Shown here piece by piece: positions 26,402 through 36,376 of a DNA stretch of 64,000 nucleotides (position 1 is the stretch's first letter; every line of letters begins with the position of its first letter). Origin of the DNA: Leptospira sp. (GTDB taxonomy: Bacteria > Spirochaetota > Leptospiria > Leptospirales > Leptospiraceae). The DNA is taken from positions 62,001 to 126,000 of the forward strand of contig JACVCB010000001.1 of NCBI GenBank assembly GCA_016742255.1, read 5' to 3'. The notes below the pieces were generated by a model. That model worked only from the letters and a program-made list of their open reading frames with translations, made no database searches and was not told the origin of the DNA. The position numbers and the translations under genes are program-made.

Positions 26402-28789
26402 ATGAAACAATATGACTCAAACGTCCAAGGAGCTTTGGACATTGCACAGACAGAAGCAATTCGCAGGCAAAATACAGAAATCACTCCTTACCACTTAGTA
26501 TGGGGATTTATGACCTTACCCACTTCTGTTTCAGGAAAGGCGTTACTGAAATATAAATCTACAGTTGATGAATTTTTAAAGAAACAAGCGCGGGCATCAG
26601 GAGAGATTCCTTTCGAATCACTTCGTACATCTCCAAAACTTGCCCAATGGTTTACTATGGCATCGTCTAGAGCTGCTGAGAATGGACGGGAAGAACTGAA
26701 GGAAGCAGATTTTCTAAAATTTTTACCACAGATTTTGCCTGAATTAAAGATCAACTATGAAGATTTGAATATCAAAGAGACTGATGAAGAAGTACCAAAT
26801 TTTCTTGTGAATCTCAATGATTTGGCGAAAGAAGGAAAATTGGATCCTGTGATTGGCCGAAGTAAAGAAATCAGATCAGTAATGGAAATTTTGGGTAGAA
26901 GGTCTAAAAACAATCCGGTGTTAGTTGGAAGTGCTGGAGTTGGAAAAACTGCGATTGTAGAAGGTCTTGCTGAACAAATTGTAAAGGGAAGAGTTCCAGA
27001 TGTATTAAAAGGGAAAACCATTTATTCACTTGATATGGGTCAATTAATGGCTGGAACAAAATACAGAGGAGAATTTGAGGAAAAACTAACGGCACTTTTG
27101 CGGTATATCAAGGGGCAAGCTGGTGAAGCAATTTTGTTTATCGATGAAATCCACCAATTGGTAGGAGCTGGGAAAACAGAAGGTGCTATGGATGCAGCCA
27201 ACTTACTGAAACCAGCTTTGGCAAGAGGTGAACTCCATTGTATTGGAGCAACGACAGGTGATGAATTTCAAAAATACATCCTTGGTGACCAAGCATTAGA
27301 AAGAAGATTTCGTGCAGTGCCTGTAAACGAACCAAGTAAAGAGGATGCCATTGAAATTCTAATGGGAATACGTGATAAACATGAAATTCATCATGGGATT
27401 AAAATTTCTGACGAAGCTATTTATGCATCAGTTCTTTTGTCCGACCAATACATCACTGATAAGTTTTTGCCAGACAAAGCGATCGATTTGGTGGATGAAG
27501 CTGCATCGGCTTTAAAACTTTCCGCAGAAGCAATGCCAACAGAACTCGTGGAACTAGAGAGTGAAATCCGCTCAAAAAAAATCTTTGCTCAAGTAGAAAA
27601 GAAAAACGAGGATATTCTTAAGGAAATTGAAGTTTTAGAGAAAAAATTCCAAGAAGGAAAACAAGTTTGGGAAAAAGAAGTAAATTCATTAAAACAAATC
27701 GCTTCGATTAAAAATAAAATAGATCGAGTGAAATTTGATTTAGATGCCGCACAACAGCGAGCAGATTATACGGAAGCTTCTCGATTAAAATACGCAGTTT
27801 TACCTGAATTGGAAAAAGAACTCAGTGGATTTCAAAATAGTTGGATCTTAGAACGAAATCATATCGCTGCTGTGATTGCTAGGCAAACTGGGATTCCAGT
27901 AGAAAAAATTCTAAAAACCAAACAAGAGAATTTACTCCACTTAGAAGAAGATCTAAATTCAGTTGTGTATGGTCAAAAAGAATCCATTCGAGAAATTGCA
28001 GATACTTTGTTAACTTCTTATGCAGGTATCTCTTCAGAGACAAGACCACTTGGATCATTTTTGTTAAAAGGTCCAACGGGTGTTGGTAAAACTGAAACTG
28101 CAAAAGCAATTGCGAAGTATTTATTTGACCAAGAAACCAATTTGGTTCGTTTAGATTTGAGTGAGTACTCAGAAAAACACTCTGTTGCGAAATTAATTGG
28201 TGCTCCTGCTGGGTATGTTGGTTACGACGAAGGTGGAATATTAACAGAAGCCATTCGAAGAAAACCTTACTCTGTAGTGTTATTCGATGAAGTAGAAAAA
28301 GCACATCCTGACTTTTCCGATATATTACTTCAAATTTTAGATGAAGGTAGACTCACCGACAACAAAGGTAGAACCATCAATTTTAAAAACACAATTGTGA
28401 TTCTGACTACCAATTCAAAAAATATTGAAGCCGACTTTAAACCAGAGGTCCTTGGAAGGTTGGATGCAATTTTAACTTATCATTCGTTGGATTCTTCCAT
28501 CATGGAAAAATTGATCGAAAAACAGCTACGTTTGTTGAATGAAAGATTGAAAGTGAAAGGAATCTCTGTCGAACTTTCGGAAAGTACAGAACATATTCTA
28601 AGAGAGCAGGGGTTTGATCCTAAATTTGGGGCACGACCATTGGGTAGCGTTTTCAATCGAATTGTGAATCGACCTTTGGCGAAGGCAATCTTATCGGGAA
28701 CACTGGCGGAGGGAAAGTACCGAGCAGATTGGAATGGTGATGACTTACAATTTGCTCCAATCCCAGAGTTAGTTGGATCCAAAAAATAA
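26402..28789 (+). CDS. ClpB-like AAA+ disaggregase chaperone
   Basis: A 795-residue double-AAA chaperone, about 60 shorter than typical ClpB. The N domain is short (1-120). D1 has Walker A GSAGVGKT (176-183) and Walker B ILFIDEIHQ. A ClpB-type coiled-coil middle domain follows (about 385-510, ending in RQTGIPVEKI). D2 has GPTGVGKTETAK near 560 and VVLFDEVEKAHPD. The C-terminal GFDPKFGARPL is ClpB-like, and no ClpP-binding IG[FL] loop is visible, so it is a disaggregase rather than a protease partner. The region after D2 Walker B is compressed. A GAGGAAA ribosome-binding site and a CIRCE operator precede it. It may be a second ClpB paralogue beside a full-length one. Confidence 0.8.
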   Translation: MKQYDSNVQGALDIAQTEAIRRQNTEITPYHLVWGFMTLPTSVSGKALLKYKSTVDEFLKKQARASGEIPFESLRTSPKLAQWFTMASSRAAENGREELKEADFLKFLPQILPELKINYEDLNIKETDEEVPNFLVNLNDLAKEGKLDPVIGRSKEIRSVMEILGRRSKNNPVLVGSAGVGKTAIVEGLAEQIVKGRVPDVLKGKTIYSLDMGQLMAGTKYRGEFEEKLTALLRYIKGQAGEAILFIDEIHQLVGAGKTEGAMDAANLLKPALARGELHCIGATTGDEFQKYILGDQALERRFRAVPVNEPSKEDAIEILMGIRDKHEIHHGIKISDEAIYASVLLSDQYITDKFLPDKAIDLVDEAASALKLSAEAMPTELVELESEIRSKKIFAQVEKKNEDILKEIEVLEKKFQEGKQVWEKEVNSLKQIASIKNKIDRVKFDLDAAQQRADYTEASRLKYAVLPELEKELSGFQNSWILERNHIAAVIARQTGIPVEKILKTKQENLLHLEEDLNSVVYGQKESIREIADTLLTSYAGISSETRPLGSFLLKGPTGVGKTETAKAIAKYLFDQETNLVRLDLSEYSEKHSVAKLIGAPAGYVGYDEGGILTEAIRRKPYSVVLFDEVEKAHPDFSDILLQILDEGRLTDNKGRTINFKNTIVILTTNSKNIEADFKPEVLGRLDAILTYHSLDSSIMEKLIEKQLRLLNERLKVKGISVELSESTEHILREQGFDPKFGARPLGSVFNRIVNRPLAKAILSGTLAEGKYRADWNGDDLQFAPIPELVGSKK

Positions 28790-28808
28790 ATCCAAATTTT
28801 AAATTTGA

Positions 28809-28842
28809 ACCCTACCATGGAAAACCTATGGTAGGGTCTTTT
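28809..28842 (+). terminator. Rho-independent terminator of the ClpB-like gene
   Basis: A ten-pair stem ACCCTACCAT/ATGGTAGGGT, extended by a G-U and a G-C pair, encloses an AAAAC loop and is followed by CTTTT. It starts 20 nt after the chaperone stop codon and precedes the aldo/keto reductase gene. Confidence 0.85.
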
Positions 28843-28858
28843 CGTCTAAGACATACAC

Positions 28859-29686
28859 ATGTCTGAACTAAAAATTACTTCAACAATTGCGACGAACCAA
28901 ACGATTTCCGTACCCTTACTTGGCTTAGGTGTTTGGAAGTCTAGACCAAAAGAATGTTATGAAGCAGTGATGGCCGCTTTGGAATCAGGTTATCGTCACA
29001 TAGATACAGCTGCTATATATGGAAACGAAGCAGATGTAGGGAAAGCCATCGTAGATAGTGGTATCCCTCGAAGTGAGATATTTTTAGTCACAAAATTATG
29101 GAATGCTGACCAAGGATATGACGAAGCTCAAAAAGCCATTGATGTATCGTTAAGTAAACTAGGAACAGATTATGTAGATATGTATTTGATCCATTTTCCT
29201 GTCTCAGGGAAACGGAAAGATTCTTGGAAAGCTTTGGAGAAAATCCAAAAAGAAGGGAAGGCTAAGTCCATCGGGGTTAGTAATTTTATGATCCCACATT
29301 TGGAAGAATTATTACAAGATTCCCAAATTGTTCCAGCCATGAACCAAGTCGAATACCATCCCTTTTTACAAGACTTACAGTTAAAAGAATACTGCGAAAA
29401 AAATGGGATCTTGTTAGAAGCTTATAGTCCGTTAGCACATGGACAAAAATTAGAAGATGAAAGAGTCACGAGGTTAGCGAAAAAGTACAATAAATCCAAT
29501 GCACAGATTCTGATTCGCTGGTCGTTACAATCCGGAAATGTTGTGATTCCAAAATCAAAAAATCCAATTCGCATCAAAGAAAATGCAAATGTGTATGATT
29601 TTACTTTAACACCAGAGGATATGAAAGAGATCAATCATTGGAATGAAAACTTTAGAACCTGTTGGGACCCAACAACTGTAGTTTAG
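28859..29686 (+). CDS. Aldo/keto reductase (AKR5-like)
   Basis: A 275-residue aldo/keto reductase of normal length. The catalytic tetrad is visible: Asp49, Tyr54 in DTAAIYGNE, Lys79 in LVTKLW and His112 in YLIHFP. NADPH-site residues lie in [13 protein letters not shown] near the C-terminus, and the KSIGVSNF motif is present. Cytosolic, reducing small aldehydes such as methylglyoxal (family knowledge); the real substrate is unknown. It stands alone after the chaperone terminator and converges with a lipoprotein gene. Confidence 0.88.
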   Translation: MSELKITSTIATNQTISVPLLGLGVWKSRPKECYEAVMAALESGYRHIDTAAIYGNEADVGKAIVDSGIPRSEIFLVTKLWNADQGYDEAQKAIDVSLSKLGTDYVDMYLIHFPVSGKRKDSWKALEKIQKEGKAKSIGVSNFMIPHLEELLQDSQIVPAMNQVEYHPFLQDLQLKEYCEKNGILLEAYSPLAHGQKLEDERVTRLAKKYNKSNAQILIRWSLQSGNVVIPKSKNPIRIKENANVYDFTLTPEDMKEINHWNENFRTCWDPTTVV

Positions 29687-29702
29687 AATCCCTTTTGTAG
29701 TT

Positions 29703-30746
29703 TTACTTTTTTTCAAATACAAGGACAGCAGATTGTCTGTTGTCCTTGGTTCCTAAAAAGCCGTATCCAAATGGGAAAGGTAATATTTGGTCATTGGTCT
29801 CTTTGCTTAGTTTGATTAACTCCGGTTGATTTTCTGGGGTCACTGCTCCCGATAAATTCCATGATTTTTCGTATCTTCCAAACATACTTCGTTTCCAAGA
29901 TTCTTCTGGAAACAATCGGATTGGAAAACCAGATTCATCTTGTACAATAAAAGTTGCATTTTTAAGAAGTAAATCTCGGAAGGATTTTCGTTTTTCACCA
30001 TGAAAGAGATACTCAGCTGATTTTGTGAAAACACCAATCTCACCTAAATTGGAAAAATATTCATACAATCCATCGCCAGGAATACCTTCATTACCAATTA
30101 AGAATATTTTGAAATATGTAAGTGATTCCTTTTTGTTGAGTTTGGTGTCATATAAAAGTAAGGTAAACCCTTTGTATGTGATACCTTTTCCGAAAATAGT
30201 TTCTTCTTTAGAATCCAGAATTTCTTTACCCATTCGTTTCAAGAATGCAACAAATACGGGATAAGCTCCATTTAGCTCTTTTTTCTTCGTTTCTTCTTTC
30301 ATTTTACGATATGTAAAATAATTTCTGCCTGCTAAATGATCGGACAGATTTCGTATCCCAGACTTGACAATTGATTTCTCTTTTTCGGACAACTCACTGT
30401 ATTTTGATGGGTATCCTGGATCTTCTAATCCGAAGAGTATGTAGTTTTGGCATTGAGGATAAAACGAAAATAAATTTAATACATCAATTCCACTAAATGG
30501 ATAAACGACAGTTTTAACATTAGGATGGTAGTCTTTTTGTTTTAAATACTCAGTGATCAAATCTTTAGTAGTGATCAATTTATTCCAACTTGCATCCATT
30601 TCCTTTTTATGTACAGGATCATTATTTGATAAACCCGCCCATTCGGAAAACTCATTCGATTCTAGTTGAGTACCATTTGGTTTGTTGCTAACAACTTGGC
30701 ATTGCAAAGTGAATAATAAAATACATAAGAATAATTTTGGATTCAT
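29703..30746 (-). CDS. Putative lipoprotein of unknown function
   Basis: A 347-residue protein with signal peptide and lipobox TLQC (Cys16). The mature part has no domain I recognise. Features are TVVYPFSGIDVLNLFSFYPQ near 80, a stretch of charged residues in the middle, and PFPFGYGFLGTKDNRQSAVLVFE at the end. The pattern suggests a periplasm- or surface-facing protein that may be specific to leptospires. Monocistronic; its 3' end is 16 nt from the convergent aldo/keto reductase. No function can be assigned. Confidence 0.6.
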   Translation of the reverse strand: MNPKLFLCILLFTLQCQVVSNKPNGTQLESNEFSEWAGLSNNDPVHKKEMDASWNKLITTKDLITEYLKQKDYHPNVKTVVYPFSGIDVLNLFSFYPQCQNYILFGLEDPGYPSKYSELSEKEKSIVKSGIRNLSDHLAGRNYFTYRKMKEETKKKELNGAYPVFVAFLKRMGKEILDSKEETIFGKGITYKGFTLLLYDTKLNKKESLTYFKIFLIGNEGIPGDGLYEYFSNLGEIGVFTKSAEYLFHGEKRKSFRDLLLKNATFIVQDESGFPIRLFPEESWKRSMFGRYEKSWNLSGAVTPENQPELIKLSKETNDQILPFPFGYGFLGTKDNRQSAVLVFEKK

Positions 30747-30849
30747 AAATTTGAAACTCGAAATCTGAAGGATAGATACTGTGGATAGATTTTGATTCCT
30801 ATGAATTTCATATATCTTTTTTCAAAAGGAATCATCAGAGAAAATAGGT

Positions 30850-30883
30850 AAAAAAAAACCGGCCCGGGAAACCCCGAACCGGT
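30850..30883 (-). terminator. recA Rho-independent terminator
   Basis: On the minus strand an eleven-pair stem (ACCGGTTCGGG with CCCGGGCCGGT, two G-U pairs) with a four-base loop is followed by eight T. It starts 33 nt after the recA stop codon. Confidence 0.9.
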
Positions 30884-30915
30884 CAATGGTTCCTAAAAAG
30901 AAAGCCTGTTTATTT

Positions 30916-32079
30916 TTATTCGCCTACGGCGATGTCTCCGTCCCCTTCGGTGGAGAAACTCACTGGTTGTTTTGATTTTGTTTCTTTCGTTTCCTTTGGA
31001 TCCCTTTCAATTGACTTCACTTCGCGTGTTTGGATCTTCGCTTGGTCGAGTAATGGCAATCCATTGAGGTCTCTCACTTGGTTTTCGATTTTAAATGCAA
31101 TGTCTGGATTTTCTAAAAAGAAGTTCCTTACTTGTTCCTTACCTTGGCCAATTTTTTCACTATTATAAGAATACCAAGATCCAGCTTTTGCGACTAGGTC
31201 ATGGCGAACTGCCAGGTCAATGAGTGAACTTTCACGATTGATACCATTTGCATACATGATGTCAAATTCCGCCTGACGGAATGGAGGTGCACATTTATTT
31301 TTGACCACCTTCACTCGTACACGGTTACCAACTGGTTCTTCTTTTTCTTTGAGTGTTTCAATGCGACGAATGTCAAGTCGGATCGATGCATAGAATTTTA
31401 ATGCATTTCCACCTGTAGTGGTCTCCGGACTTCCAAACATCACTCCAATTTTCATACGGATTTGGTTGATAAAGATAACAGTTGTACTGGATTTGGAAAT
31501 GGTTCCTGTTAATTTACGGAGTGCTTGTGACATGAGTCGAGCTTGCAGACCCATATGAGAATCACCCATATCGCCTTCAATCTCCGCCTTTGGTACGAGC
31601 GCCGCAACAGAGTCGATGACGATGAGATCAATTGCATTGGAACGAACGAGTGACTCGCAGATTTCAAGTGCTTCTTCCCCATTGTCTGGTTGGGCGACGA
31701 GAAGGTCGTCTACGTTGACACCTAGTTTTTTTGCATAAGATGGATCAAGTGCGTGTTCTGCATCGATGAAGGCTGCAATGCCTCCTTTTTTTTGCGTTTC
31801 CGCAATGGCAGATAAGGTAAGAGTCGTTTTTCCCGAAGATTCTGGTCCGTAGATTTCAATGATTCGACCAGATGGAAAACCGCCGATCCCCAAAGCAATG
31901 TCGAGGTCCAAAGATCCAGTGGAAACCACATTCATCTCAGCCATACGTGTGTCGGCACCGAGACGCATAATGGATCCTTTTCCAAATTGTTTCTCAATTT
32001 GGCCTAGGGCCGCATCAATGGCCTGTTTTCTTTGGTCGGTCTCTTTGTCTTGTGCTTTGTCAGCTTTCTCTTTTTTCAT
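30916..32079 (-). CDS. recA: RecA recombinase
   Basis: A 387-residue RecA. It has Walker A GPESSGKT (78-85), [18 protein letters not shown], Walker [20 protein letters not shown], and the DNA-binding loop [26 protein letters not shown]. The N-terminal 15 residues are very charged, and the C-terminal tail (about 335-387) is rich in Lys, Glu and Asp. An AGGAGA ribosome-binding site sits 10 nt before the ATG. It drives strand exchange, recombinational repair and LexA autocleavage. I found no TTTG-N5-CAAA box, the LexA motif proposed for Leptospira, in the 296 nt upstream. A strong terminator follows. Confidence 0.98.
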   Translation of the reverse strand: MKKEKADKAQDKETDQRKQAIDAALGQIEKQFGKGSIMRLGADTRMAEMNVVSTGSLDLDIALGIGGFPSGRIIEIYGPESSGKTTLTLSAIAETQKKGGIAAFIDAEHALDPSYAKKLGVNVDDLLVAQPDNGEEALEICESLVRSNAIDLIVIDSVAALVPKAEIEGDMGDSHMGLQARLMSQALRKLTGTISKSSTTVIFINQIRMKIGVMFGSPETTTGGNALKFYASIRLDIRRIETLKEKEEPVGNRVRVKVVKNKCAPPFRQAEFDIMYANGINRESSLIDLAVRHDLVAKAGSWYSYNSEKIGQGKEQVRNFFLENPDIAFKIENQVRDLNGLPLLDQAKIQTREVKSIERDPKETKETKSKQPVSFSTEGDGDIAVGE

Positions 32080-32375
32080 GAATCAATCTTTCTCCTAAGT
32101 CGGTGTTCCGAAAGACTAGGTAGGGGACTTGGCCAGTTGGTTTTAAAAAATCCGTCTGACTCTCTCAAGGATGAACCCATCCCTTCCGAATTCCACTCTT
32201 TTTCTCTTCCGAAGTGACTCCATTATGCATTAGGCCTAGGACAAATTAGGAAGAGTGGGGAATTTTTCTGGATTATGTCTTTTTTTTTCCGTTTTCAACA
32301 CTAAACAAAATGTAAGTACTTGTATAGTATTTTTTTAGAGAAGGAGAAAGAAAACTTAGCCGATAGGTTTCTTGT

Positions 32376-33311
32376 ATGACCCTGCCAGCCCTCGAAGTCC
32401 AAATTCCCGAGCATTTTCCCCAAGTAATGGCGGATTTATTTCGCAGTTACCGCACCTATTTAAAAATTGAAAAAAATTATTCAGAGCATACCTTATTTGC
32501 CTATTTACGAGATTTAAAATTTTTCTTTGAGTTTTGTTTAAAAGAAGAAATTGATATATTGAGTGTGGATGTGTTGGATGTACGCGCTTATTTCTCTGAC
32601 TTAAAATCTTCAAAAAAACAAGACAAACGAACACAAAGTCGCAAACTTTCATCCTTACGTACATTTTATAAATTTTTATTCCGGGAAGAAAAAATTGGAG
32701 CTAATCCAATCTTACAGGTGAGTTTTCCCAAAACCAAAAAGAAATTACCAAAAAATTTTACACCAATTGAAACAGAAGACATTCTGGATTATGAAGATCC
32801 TGAAAAAAAGGAAGTCCTTGGGAAACGGGACAAAGCCATCGTGGAAGTTTTGTATAGCACTGGTCTTCGTGTATTCGAATTAGTCAATGCGAAGTTAAGC
32901 GATTTGAATGAAGAGTTAACATCGCTTAAAGTGATGGGAAAACGTAGAAAGGAAAGATTTGTTTTTATTGGACCAGAAGCAAGAGAAGCTCTCAAAGATT
33001 ATTTGGAAGAACGTTGCAATAGTGGTCCTGATGAAATTTTTTTAAACCAAAGAGGTGGAAAATTAACAACTCGTGGAATTCGTTATATTTTATCGGAACG
33101 TAGGTCTGTGATGGGTATGGAAAAAGCAATTACACCTCACAAATTTAGACATACCTTTGCCACCGATTTATTGAACGCAGGTGCCGATATTCGCGCCGTA
33201 CAAGAGTTACTTGGTCATTCATCTTTGTCATCGACGCAGGTGTATCTAAGTGTTTCGAGAGACCGATTGAAAGAAGTGTATCGAAATGCACATCCACATG
33301 CGAAGAAATGA
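32376..33311 (+). CDS. XerC/XerD-type tyrosine recombinase
   Basis: A 311-residue tyrosine recombinase of Xer length. The N-terminal core-binding domain covers about 15-110. The catalytic residues are all in place: Arg165 in TGLRVFEL, Lys189, His255 and Arg258 in HKFRHTFAT, His281 in LLGHSSLSSTQ and nucleophile Tyr290. It most likely resolves chromosome dimers at dif. A distinction between XerC and XerD is not possible by eye. It is divergent from recA, so recombination and dimer resolution genes share a promoter region. The following intergenic space starts with a structured element. Confidence 0.88.
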   Translation: MTLPALEVQIPEHFPQVMADLFRSYRTYLKIEKNYSEHTLFAYLRDLKFFFEFCLKEEIDILSVDVLDVRAYFSDLKSSKKQDKRTQSRKLSSLRTFYKFLFREEKIGANPILQVSFPKTKKKLPKNFTPIETEDILDYEDPEKKEVLGKRDKAIVEVLYSTGLRVFELVNAKLSDLNEELTSLKVMGKRRKERFVFIGPEAREALKDYLEERCNSGPDEIFLNQRGGKLTTRGIRYILSERRSVMGMEKAITPHKFRHTFATDLLNAGADIRAVQELLGHSSLSSTQVYLSVSRDRLKEVYRNAHPHAKK

Positions 33312-34145
33312 ATGCGCGTGAATTTAGTATCCCCGCCCTGAATTGGGTGGGGTTCTAGACCCGCCACCCAATACGTCCTCTCTATCACGTAGATGAATCT
33401 TACGCAAAACAAATCCACTCTTACGAAATTTTAATTTTAAAAAGTTCATAGTTTGGTCATAAAGTTTTATATGATGCGTATGAAATTTCTAGATGAAACA
33501 ATCCAATCAAATGTAACATGATTCTGTAGAAGAATTCAAAATCATCCAATGATTTTAGTAGTCTCAAATTAGTGAGCTTACATCCATTTTATATTTACCT
33601 TTAGAGTAGAATTTAATCCATACTAATCATTCATTTTGAAATTTCTAGGTTATGAAATTCGCTATAGGCAAAGGAAAGATTCCCAAAGCAAAAATTTGAA
33701 TTTTTGTTTTCTAATAGGCGCTAGTTCCTACTTTAAAATCCGATGTTAGGATTACCGACGAAATGAAATTTTAAAGAAACTTTGTAAAATTTCTTTCCAT
33801 TATTCTCTGGTTAGGTGTGTGCGTTTTGATTTTCCTTGCGGTTTTCAAAATGACTCTTCATTCGTTCGGATTGCCTGGAGTTGGTTTTGGTATGTATAAT
33901 GTTTGTGGAAGGACCAACTTGTTTCAAGCAAAGTATTAGGCGTGTTTGATTGTATTGGGGATTTTTGGGAATGTAATTTTTAGTTTTGTCATAAATATCG
34001 GGATAAAATAACAAAGTTCTTGATCACCTAATTCCATTCGTATATTAGAAAATTTCTAAATTATTGATTGAATTTAATATTCAATCGATCATCATTTGGA
34101 GTTCTGTATTTTTTTTCGCTTTGGATGAGGAATACAAAAGGATGA
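33312..34145. other. 834-nt intergenic region
   Basis: No convincing gene in either strand; the open frames here are short and lack ribosome-binding sites. Apart from the structured element at 33331-33372, it is very AT-rich with only one weak palindrome, CAAAAATT-TG-AATTTTTG at 33689-33706. The last 60 nt hold a purine-rich leader for the 34146 kinase. It may contain a promoter or a small RNA, but nothing can be supported by sequence alone. Confidence 0.5.
33331..33372 (+). repeat. Structured element with two mutually exclusive hairpins
   Basis: CCCCGCCC (33331-33338) can pair with GGGTGGGG (33345-33352). ATTGGGTGG (33342-33350) can instead pair with CCACCCAAT (33364-33372). The shared arm means only one stem can form at a time. 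No T-run follows, so it is not a standard terminator. I suspect a dispersed Leptospira repeat, but copy number cannot be checked here. Confidence 0.55.
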
Positions 34146-36305
34146 ATGATGACCGTCATAGCAGACAAATCCATCTTACTTGTAGAAGATGAAGCTATTT
34201 TAGCTCTCTATGAAAAAAACCAGTTGGAGCAAGGTGGATACAAGGTAACACATGTCCCAAGTGGTGAAAATGCAATTCAATTAGTGATCAAAGAAGATAA
34301 TCCTTTTGATTTGATTCTCATGGACATCGATTTAGGAAAAGGATTGGATGGAACAGAAACTGCCACTCACATCCTCAATCATAAAGAAATCCCTATTGTC
34401 TTTTTATCTTCTCATACCGAAAGGGAAATTGTTAAAAAAACAGAGAGTATCACATCCTACGGTTATGTGGTGAAAAATTCTGGATTCACAGTTTTAGATG
34501 CATCTATTAAAATGGCCTTCAAACTTTTTGAGGCAAATGAACTTACAAAAAGTAAAAAAGAACATTTAGAGACCGTATTACATTCCATTGGTGACGGAGT
34601 GATTGCTACTGATAGGGATGGTAAAGTGATGAGAATCAATCCAGTTGCTGAAAAATTGACAGGCTGGAGCCACGAAGATGGATTAGGACATGAAATCAAT
34701 GAAGTCTTCAATATCATCAATGTCAAAACACGTCAAAAGGTTGAAAATCCAGTTGAGATTGTTTTAAAAACAAATTCAGTTGTTGCTTTAGCAAATCATA
34801 CAGTTTTGATTGCAAAAAATGGATCTGAGTTCCAAATATCTGACTCAGGTTCTCCTATTAAAGATTTAAATGGTGATACAAAAGGTGTTGTTTTAGTTTT
34901 TCGAGACATCACTGCCGAATATAATGTGCAAAGTCAAATCGCCAAACAAGCAAATATGTTGGATAATGTATTGGATGCGGTGATAGGAACTGATTTTACG
35001 CAAAAAATTAATTATTGGAACAAAGCCGCTGAAAAAATTTTCCTTTGGAAAGCTGAAGAAGTGTTTGGAAAAAATATAATAGAGATCCTTAAAACACGGT
35101 ATAGTATGTTTTCCAACCAACAAGTGATCGAAAAAGTAAATTTAGAAGGAAGTTTCATTGGGGAAGCAGTCCAAGAAGCCAAAGATGGAAGTATCAGAAA
35201 TATAGAAATTAATTTGGTACTTTTGAATGATGAATCGGAACTTCCAATTGGTTATATATTTGTTGCAAGAGATATTTCTGATCGTTTAAAAGCACTCAAT
35301 CAAATCCTAGAATCAGAAGCAAAATTAACACAGATCATCGATTCAGCGATGGACGCCATCATCAGTATCGATAATTCGAAAAAAATTGTTTTGTTTAATG
35401 GTGCTGCAGAAAAAATGTTTGGTTATGAATCGCAAGAGATTATAGGAAAACCATTAGACCAACTCATTCCTGAAACTTTCCGAAAACAACACGATAAACA
35501 TATTGATCAATTTGGTAAAACTGGTGTTAGTAGAAGAGCGATGGGAGCATTGGGTCAAATTAGCGGACTTCGATTCAATGGTGAAGAATTTCCAATTGAA
35601 GCTTCTATTTCCCAGATATCTGTAAACGGCGAAGCTTTGTATACAGTAATTTTGAGAGACGTTAGCGTAAGGACTATTTCAGAATCCAGAATCCAGAGAT
35701 TGTTACACGAAAAGGAAAACATCCTAAAAGAAATACACCATCGTGTAAAAAATAATATGAGTTCTTTGTTTACTTTACTAACCTTACAAGCAAAGTCACA
35801 AGATAATCTTTCGATCCAAACAATCCTTTATGAAGCTGCCGGTAGAATCAAAAGTATGATTGTATTGTATGATAAACTCTATCATTCAGAAACAGACAAT
35901 AGTGTCTCAATTCAGGATTATTTTCCTTCCATATGTACAGAAATCGTTTCAATTTTCCCTAAGAATGTGGAAGTAAAGCTTGATATACTACAAGAGACGA
36001 TAGAGTTAAATGCAAAATTGCTTTCGTCTGTTGGTATCATTTTAAACGAACTGATTACAAATTCTATGAAACATGCTTTTGCCGAAACTTCAATGCCTGA
36101 AATCCGACTCAGAATTTTTAAATCACAGAATCAATTGGTTTTGGAATACTCTGATAATGGTACAGGTATCCCTGATTCTATTTCATTTCAGAACACTCCT
36201 GGATTTGGTTTACAATTGATTGGTATGCTTGTAGAACAAATCGAAGGAAAGATTCAAATTGAACGGATCGATTTTCCAAAGTATGTATTAGAGCTTAAAA
36301 TTTAA
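34146..36305 (+). CDS. REC-PAS-PAS-PAS-HisKA_2 histidine kinase (soluble)
   Basis: A 719-residue cytoplasmic protein. The receiver (8-125) has LVEDEA and phospho-Asp in LILMDIDLGKG. Three PAS domains follow (about 130-255, 260-385, 390-515; the third includes GYESQEIIGKPLDQLIPE). A HisKA_2 dimerisation domain has phospho-His531/532 in KEIHHRVKNN, and the HATPase domain contains NELITNSMKHAF and DNGTGIP. ATG at 34146 is followed by a second ATG; a GAGGAA lies about 20 nt upstream. HisKA_2 kinases often signal to receiver-only or general-stress systems. No partner gene is next to it. Confidence 0.84.
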   Translation: MMTVIADKSILLVEDEAILALYEKNQLEQGGYKVTHVPSGENAIQLVIKEDNPFDLILMDIDLGKGLDGTETATHILNHKEIPIVFLSSHTEREIVKKTESITSYGYVVKNSGFTVLDASIKMAFKLFEANELTKSKKEHLETVLHSIGDGVIATDRDGKVMRINPVAEKLTGWSHEDGLGHEINEVFNIINVKTRQKVENPVEIVLKTNSVVALANHTVLIAKNGSEFQISDSGSPIKDLNGDTKGVVLVFRDITAEYNVQSQIAKQANMLDNVLDAVIGTDFTQKINYWNKAAEKIFLWKAEEVFGKNIIEILKTRYSMFSNQQVIEKVNLEGSFIGEAVQEAKDGSIRNIEINLVLLNDESELPIGYIFVARDISDRLKALNQILESEAKLTQIIDSAMDAIISIDNSKKIVLFNGAAEKMFGYESQEIIGKPLDQLIPETFRKQHDKHIDQFGKTGVSRRAMGALGQISGLRFNGEEFPIEASISQISVNGEALYTVILRDVSVRTISESRIQRLLHEKENILKEIHHRVKNNMSSLFTLLTLQAKSQDNLSIQTILYEAAGRIKSMIVLYDKLYHSETDNSVSIQDYFPSICTEIVSIFPKNVEVKLDILQETIELNAKLLSSVGIILNELITNSMKHAFAETSMPEIRLRIFKSQNQLVLEYSDNGTGIPDSISFQNTPGFGLQLIGMLVEQIEGKIQIERIDFPKYVLELKI

Positions 36306-36376
36306 ATTCTTACTTTTTTTAAGAAATCATTTAGAATATTAGTTTACCTTCTATAGGATTCCACTTCTATTCATTC

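Noticed and set aside
33811..34014. Short minus-strand frame in the intergenic region after the Xer gene
   Set aside because: Low-complexity composition, no ribosome-binding site and no recognisable domain.
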